Both the position numbers and the translations under genes were made by a program. A stretch of 10,370 bases of DNA, from assembly GCA_903904765.1 (NCBI GenBank), contig CAIVEA010000034.1:1-10370 (forward strand), read 5' to 3'. How positions within the stretch are numbered: position 1 is the stretch's first letter; each line of letters starts with the position of its first letter. Shown here piece by piece: positions 6,466-10,370 of this stretch. Source of the stretch: an uncultured Chloroflexota bacterium. GTDB taxonomy: Bacteria > Chloroflexota > Anaerolineae > Aggregatilineales > Phototrophicaceae. The notes under the pieces were generated by a model that saw only the letters and a program-made list of their open reading frames with translations, did no database searches and had not been told where the DNA came from.

Positions 6466-9312
6466 TTATTGCGGCGCAATCTCCACTACCTGCCGCGCCC
6501 AGTTGATGCCATCGCTGCTTGACCACAACGTATCGCTGGCGGAGTCCACTGCCCACAACATTTGCGGGTATTGCACCGTGAGTCCGGTCATGAAGATGCC
6601 GTCCCCTTCGGGCAGGCGCAGTGGCAACCATTTGAGGCCGAGAAAGCGCAGCACCCGCCCGCCGCCCACCGCGTACAGTTCGTTGTTCAGCACCTTGATA
6701 ATCGGGCTGGAGTCGTTATCCGGCAGCGCCACCGGACTGTTCCACGTCTGCGTACTGTACACCCATGTATAGAGTGCGTCGCGGGTGGTGGCTAATAGGT
6801 TGCCGCTGGCATCCGTAGCGACCATCTGCACCGTTTGACCGTCCGGCGCAGAGACGGGTTGCCACGTCAAACCGAGGTCGAGAGTCAGGAACAACTGCCC
6901 GCCCGTGACGATGATGTGACTGTGGTCGCCCAGCATGGTCAGCGCCACCACATCTTGATCGGGCAGGGGTGTATCCAAGCGGCGCGGGCTTTCGAGGCTG
7001 CCGCCGCCCGCAGGCGCTTGCGTGATATGGCCTTTGCCGAGCGCGAACAGGTAGCCGTGCATCAGGTCGAGGCGGGTGACGGGCAGGTTATCCACCAGCG
7101 TCCAGCTTTTGTCGGTGCTGCGGTATAGGCCAGCGCTGGTGGCCGCCCATGTTACGCTGTTGGCATCTACATAGACATCGTTGGCGGGCGTTTCCAGCGG
7201 CAGCACGCGCCACAGGCCATCCTCGCCACGCTGCAAAATCTCGCCCTGCCCGTTGATGATGAGGGGCGCGTCAGCATCGGTGGCGGCGAACACCCGGGCA
7301 TCGCGTTTGGGCGCGGGGGCGGGCGTGGCGATCAGCGCATCGGCGGCGATTACGACTTCGGATTCTGAGTTCGCCACCTGCGATTCGCTGACAGAAGCCT
7401 GCGCGGGCTGCATGGCTGCCAGCAGCAGCGAACCGCCCAGCAGCAGCAGGCCAGCCGCCAGCAACGTTGAAAGGCGTACCGGACGCGGACGGTTTTCGCC
7501 GAGGAAGAACCCGCCCAGCGCCAGTGCCCCCACACCGCACAAAACGAGCATCAGGATGCGGTTGGGCAGCGGTTCGCTGGAATCCGGCAGGATGACCGGG
7601 ACGGGCGGTTCGGGCGCGGCGGGGATATTGGGCGTGAAATCCGCCAGCGCGTCGTACTGGTCGGGGCGCTGCACCGTCACGCGGACACGCCAATCGCCCA
7701 CCGCGCTCAAGTTGGCGGCAGTGATGGCGTATAGGCCGTCCCCGATCAGGGCAGGGCGCAGTTCGCTTTCACCTTGATTGCTGCTCTGGCTCTCGAAGCG
7801 CATCCGAATCAGGGTGGCGTTGTTAACCGTCTGTCCGCCGCTGGTCAGCTTCAGGCTGAAGGTGTTCTCGCCCACCCAACCGGGCGCGATGGTCATTTCG
7901 AGCGTGAGATCGTTTGTGGTCTGCGTGAGGATGATGGGTTGAGGCTGTGGCGGCGGCGGGTTGGCGGCACGCTGTACCAGTGTGGTGCGGGCGGGCGAGG
8001 CGGCGGTCATCATGCCGACGGCGATCAGCACGCCCACCGTCAGCGCGATTTCTGCGCCGACCAATTGACGCAGGCGCTTGCCCCATATCTCATTACCTGC
8101 GGTCAGACCGCGATGGGTGTACAGCAGGTTCACGGCGGCCAGCACCAGCGTGGGAACGATCAGGACGAGCTTGACCAGCAGTACCTGTCCGTAGGGGGTG
8201 TTGAGCATACCTTCCGCCGAGCCGACTTGCAGCCATGCGCTGTACAGGCCGGTCAGGAACAGGATCGCCACCGAAGCACGGGCGAAATTGGTGAAGTGCG
8301 CCACAAGGCGGCTGAGGATGGGCGCTGCGGGTGTGAACTGGCGGCGCACCACGCCGATGCTGTTCACGAACTGCATCAGTCCCCCTACCCAGACCACCAT
8401 TGCCGTCAGGTGCAGCCAATCGGCGATGACCGCCGTAGTCATGTCAAACGCGCCGCTGGCATGGCTGAAGGCACTCTGGGCGATCAACAAACCGCCGCCT
8501 AAGGCCAGCGCCACCCACGCGAACAAGCGATCTTCGCGGGAGAACCACAACGCGCCGCCCATGCCGCCCCACAGCGCCATTCGCAGCAGCCACAGATGCC
8601 CGAAGCGGGTATTCAGCACCAGCGCGTTCAGGGTGTCGCTGTTGATGCCCACCAGCAGCGGATTGCCCGTCGCCAGCGCATGCTGGAGCAACGCCAGTAG
8701 CGCCCCCGTCACACCGATCAGCACCCAGCCGACCCACACCAGTCGTATCATACGGCGTTCGCTGTCCGTACCCGCTTCCGGCACGGCTGCCCGCCACACG
8801 AACAACAGGAAGGCTAGCCCGCCCACACCCATCGCCAGACTGAACAGGTTGCCGAAGCGTACTGCCGCGCTTTCCGGCGGGATGGCATCGCTGCTAGAGG
8901 TGGCGGCGGACAGGCCGCTGACCGCATCCCCGATCACAATCGGGAAGCTGCCAAGCGAAGGATGCCCGTCGGCTTGCGACAGCGCCCGCCATGCGACGGT
9001 GTACACGCCCTCCGGCAATTCGGTGGGGACAAGCACCATTTGCAACGGGTCGTTGGGGTCAACCTGACTGGGCGGCATCTCCAGCACATTGCCGGTCGCA
9101 TCGCGCAGGATGATTTTGCTGAAGGCCGGTTCAAGCGGTTCGGTGAACCACAGCCGGATTTCGCCGGGGGTGGCTGGCAGCACCGCGTTCTCTGGCGGGT
9201 CGGAACGATCGAGGTTGGCATGGGCGAACACTGGGCCGATGCTGAGTAGCAACAGGACGGCGAACAGCCCGACGATCAGCCAGCGGTGGGGGCGGGGGAA
9301 AACACGGGGCAT
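6466..9312 (-). CDS. CopC-CopD copper-type membrane protein fused to YtkA/FixH-like domain and beta-propeller
   Basis: The 948-residue protein starts at ATG 9312, with AGGTG 5 bases upstream. Residues 1-30 are a signal peptide ending VFA, so the mature protein would begin HANLDRSDPP. Residues 31-128 are CopC, with the D115-G-H117 motif that, together with the N-terminal His, makes the Cu(II) site of the family; the Met-rich Cu(I) site is absent. Residues about 153-436 hold eight helices of the CopD type, with the typical DWLHLTAMVVWVGGL stretch at 298-312. Residues about 459-560 resemble an extracytoplasmic YtkA/FixH-like beta domain. Two more helices (about 585-605 and 612-634) enclose a basic loop. 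Residues about 672-948 look like a BNR/sortilin-type beta-propeller, with Asp-box-like LDLGLTW (811-817) and SSDGINW (932-938). CopC-CopD fusions such as Bacillus YcnJ are linked to copper uptake; the propeller tail is unusual. Copper transport is likely but untested here. Confidence 0.88.
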   Translation of the reverse strand: MPRVFPRPHRWLIVGLFAVLLLLSIGPVFAHANLDRSDPPENAVLPATPGEIRLWFTEPLEPAFSKIILRDATGNVLEMPPSQVDPNDPLQMVLVPTELPEGVYTVAWRALSQADGHPSLGSFPIVIGDAVSGLSAATSSSDAIPPESAAVRFGNLFSLAMGVGGLAFLLFVWRAAVPEAGTDSERRMIRLVWVGWVLIGVTGALLALLQHALATGNPLLVGINSDTLNALVLNTRFGHLWLLRMALWGGMGGALWFSREDRLFAWVALALGGGLLIAQSAFSHASGAFDMTTAVIADWLHLTAMVVWVGGLMQFVNSIGVVRRQFTPAAPILSRLVAHFTNFARASVAILFLTGLYSAWLQVGSAEGMLNTPYGQVLLVKLVLIVPTLVLAAVNLLYTHRGLTAGNEIWGKRLRQLVGAEIALTVGVLIAVGMMTAASPARTTLVQRAANPPPPQPQPIILTQTTNDLTLEMTIAPGWVGENTFSLKLTSGGQTVNNATLIRMRFESQSSNQGESELRPALIGDGLYAITAANLSAVGDWRVRVTVQRPDQYDALADFTPNIPAAPEPPVPVILPDSSEPLPNRILMLVLCGVGALALGGFFLGENRPRPVRLSTLLAAGLLLLGGSLLLAAMQPAQASVSESQVANSESEVVIAADALIATPAPAPKRDARVFAATDADAPLIINGQGEILQRGEDGLWRVLPLETPANDVYVDANSVTWAATSAGLYRSTDKSWTLVDNLPVTRLDLMHGYLFALGKGHITQAPAGGGSLESPRRLDTPLPDQDVVALTMLGDHSHIIVTGGQLFLTLDLGLTWQPVSAPDGQTVQMVATDASGNLLATTRDALYTWVYSTQTWNSPVALPDNDSSPIIKVLNNELYAVGGGRVLRFLGLKWLPLRLPEGDGIFMTGLTVQYPQMLWAVDSASDTLWSSSDGINWARQVVEIAPQ

Positions 9313-9349
9313 AACAACACCTTATTCATGCAGTTCTTCGACAGCCATA

Positions 9350-9421
9350 TTCCCGCAGCGCCTTTTAACAGGAACACGGCATAAGGAAATGCCACTGTAG
9401 CACGGTTTGGCGCTGCGGGAA
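9350..9421. repeat. Perfect 13-bp inverted repeat with nested hairpin, between the SDR and copper-fusion genes
   Basis: The arms TTCCCGCAGCGCC (9350-9362) and GGCGCTGCGGGAA (9409-9421) are exact complements separated by 46 bases. Within the loop, GGCAT (9378-9382) and ATGCC (9389-9393) form a second hairpin. The element fills much of the 135-bp gap, 27 bases after the SDR stop and 38 bases before the copper-fusion start. In the - strand transcript no U run follows, so it is not a standard intrinsic terminator. It could be a leader structure, a paired operator or a small mobile-element remnant. No clear target-site duplication flanks it. Confidence 0.6.
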
Positions 9422-9447
9422 AAGGCTTATTTTGCTTAGAAAGAGGG

Positions 9448-10185
9448 CTACAACATGGCCTCGCCGCCGTCTACGTTGATGGACTGTCCGGTGATGAAAC
9501 GCGCCGCATCCGAACACAAGAACAGCACCACATCGGCCACCTCTTCCGGCGTGCCGTAACGCTCCTGCGCGTTGGCAGGCTGGCCTTCCGGTTGTCCGTT
9601 GAGGGCGATATTGCCGGGGCAGACCGCGTTCACGCGGATTCCGAGGGGTGCAAATTCGCGGGCGCACTGTTTGGTCATGCCGATCAGGCCGCTTTTGCTG
9701 GCGACATAGCCCACACCATCTGGCAGCGGGTTGGGATGTCCGGCGGTGGAGGCGATGTTGACAATCACGCCGCCGCCTTCGTCCGCCATCACGCGGCCCA
9801 CGAGCTGGCAGCAGAAGAACGCGCCCGTCAGGTTCACTTCCAGCAATCGCCGCCAGTCCCATTCGTCCAGCTTGGGCATCGGGCCAGTTTTGAGCGCCCC
9901 CGCTGCGTTTACCAGCAGGTGAATACGGCCGAATTTGTCCCGCGCCCCTTCGATGAGCGACCCCACCTGAAAGCGGTTGGTGACATCGGCCTGCCAGCCC
10001 AGCGCCCGCCCGCCCGCCGCAATGATCTCGTTGGCGATGCGTTCGCAGCGATCCGGGTTGATATCGTTCACCACGACAGCCGCGCCTGCTGCGCCCAGCG
10101 CCAGCGCGATAGCCCGGCCTACATCTGCACCTGCGCCTGTGACGAGCGCGGTTTGCCCGCTGAACTGTGCTTGGAAGGTACTCAC
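9448..10185 (-). CDS. Short-chain dehydrogenase/reductase (SDR), 3-oxoacyl-ACP reductase-like
   Basis: I chose GTG 10185 (245 residues) because it overlaps the upstream stop as GTGA. The TTG at 10200 would add five residues but has no ribosome site. The protein is a classical SDR: cofactor motif TGAGADVG at 16-23, NAAG at 93-96, and catalytic N118, S146, Y160 and K164 in the YVASK context. The C-terminal FITGQSINVDGG stretch is at 230-241. Asp41 at the end of the second strand (VVVND) favours NAD(H) over NADP(H). The segment between PGN (190-192) and GTPEEVA (211-217) is a little shorter than in FabG, so the substrate is uncertain. It is a cytoplasmic oxidoreductase acting on an alcohol or ketone. 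It is probably co-translated with the partial gene upstream. The family call is sure; the substrate is unknown. Confidence 0.9.
   Translation of the reverse strand: MSTFQAQFSGQTALVTGAGADVGRAIALALGAAGAAVVVNDINPDRCERIANEIIAAGGRALGWQADVTNRFQVGSLIEGARDKFGRIHLLVNAAGALKTGPMPKLDEWDWRRLLEVNLTGAFFCCQLVGRVMADEGGGVIVNIASTAGHPNPLPDGVGYVASKSGLIGMTKQCAREFAPLGIRVNAVCPGNIALNGQPEGQPANAQERYGTPEEVADVVLFLCSDAARFITGQSINVDGGEAML
10182..10185 (-). promoter_or_regulatory. GTGA stop/start overlap coupling two genes
   Basis: The TGA of the upstream gene (10184-10182) and the GTG of the SDR (10185-10183) share bases. No Shine-Dalgarno sequence precedes the GTG, so translation is probably coupled by re-initiation. Confidence 0.65.
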
Positions 10186-10370
10186 ACTGTTTTGAGCCAA
10201 TCTTGGAGCGTTTGATCCGCCCCGAAGTGGAAGCTCCCGGTGCGCGGGTCAATCAACATGCGATCCGCGTTGGGGGCGACATAATACTGTGCGCCGTGCT
10301 TGTAGGCGCGGTTGTGTGCATCGCAGGACGATTTGCCGAAGCGTTGCCACGCATTCCAGTCGTTTTGCCC
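10182..10370 (-). CDS. Unrecognised protein, C-terminal 62 residues (5' part beyond the window)
   Basis: An open frame enters from the right edge and ends at TGA 10184-10182, giving 62 residues that start GQNDWNAWQRFGKSSCDAH. It is rich in aromatic and polar residues, with one Cys (residue 16), and ends TLQDWLKTV. I cannot assign a family from this fragment. Reality is supported by the 4-bp overlap with the SDR start, by uninterrupted coding to the edge, and by composition like that of a folded domain. It probably forms an operon with the SDR. The start and total length lie outside the window. Confidence 0.7.
   Translation of the reverse strand, partial: GQNDWNAWQRFGKSSCDAHNRAYKHGAQYYVAPNADRMLIDPRTGSFHFGADQTLQDWLKTV

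Noticed and set aside
7181..8502. Two + strand open frames (198 and 242 codons) antisense to the copper-fusion gene
   Set aside because: Both have biased Ser/Arg/Pro or Gln/His composition and lie fully opposite a well-supported CopC-CopD coding frame.
9350..9421. Intrinsic terminator of the SDR gene
   Set aside because: The stem is strong, but the 46-base loop and lack of a U run on either strand do not fit an intrinsic terminator.
10186..10200. TTG 10200 as the SDR start
   Set aside because: It adds five residues not typical of the family and has no ribosome site. The GTG at 10185 forms a GTGA overlap with the upstream stop.
9365..10252. 295-codon - strand open frame overlapping the SDR
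   Set aside because: It runs in another frame of the same strand and has Arg-rich shadow composition, while the SDR frame carries all catalytic motifs.

Overview
The window reads like a chromosomal piece of a Chloroflexota bacterium, probably Anaerolineae or a relative. The grounds are GC-rich coding, Thr/Pro/Ala-rich low-complexity stretches in exported proteins, a long MutL-like (glutamate mutase reactivase family) protein embedded in a cell-envelope operon, and a CopC-CopD fusion with a beta-propeller tail. This assignment is an inference from gene style; no rRNA or tRNA is present to anchor it.

Left half (1-5556, + strand): five tightly packed genes that look like one operon. In order they are the C-terminal part of an exported SH3b protein with a C-terminal membrane anchor (cut by the window start), a six-helix membrane protein, a 680-aa MutL-family ASKHA ATPase-like protein with an unusual charged tail, an unrecognised 359-aa beta-rich soluble protein, and a 291-aa membrane-anchored surface protein with a very acidic cytoplasmic N-terminus and a C-terminal LPQTG sorting-like signal. 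Gaps are -11, +1, +15 and +45 bp, and a good intrinsic terminator closes the unit at 5529-5556. No glutamate mutase subunit or other B12 enzyme is visible, so the MutL-like protein probably works with its envelope neighbours rather than as a mutase reactivase.

Right half (5581-10370, - strand): listed in transcription order. First comes the last 62 codons of an unrecognised gene entering from the right edge. Its stop overlaps the GTG start of a short-chain dehydrogenase/reductase (SDR) by 4 bp. A 135-bp gap with a long perfect inverted repeat follows. Next is a 948-aa multidomain copper-type membrane protein (signal peptide, CopC, CopD, YtkA/FixH-like domain, membrane hairpin, beta-propeller). 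Last, after a 159-bp gap, is a 241-aa multi-pass membrane protein with conserved-looking buried acidic and His residues. The two halves converge on the terminator.

No CRISPR array, insertion sequence, phage gene, tRNA or rRNA was seen. There is no gene-free stretch over 300 bases. The most noteworthy items are the MutL-containing envelope operon and the copper-protein/beta-propeller fusion.
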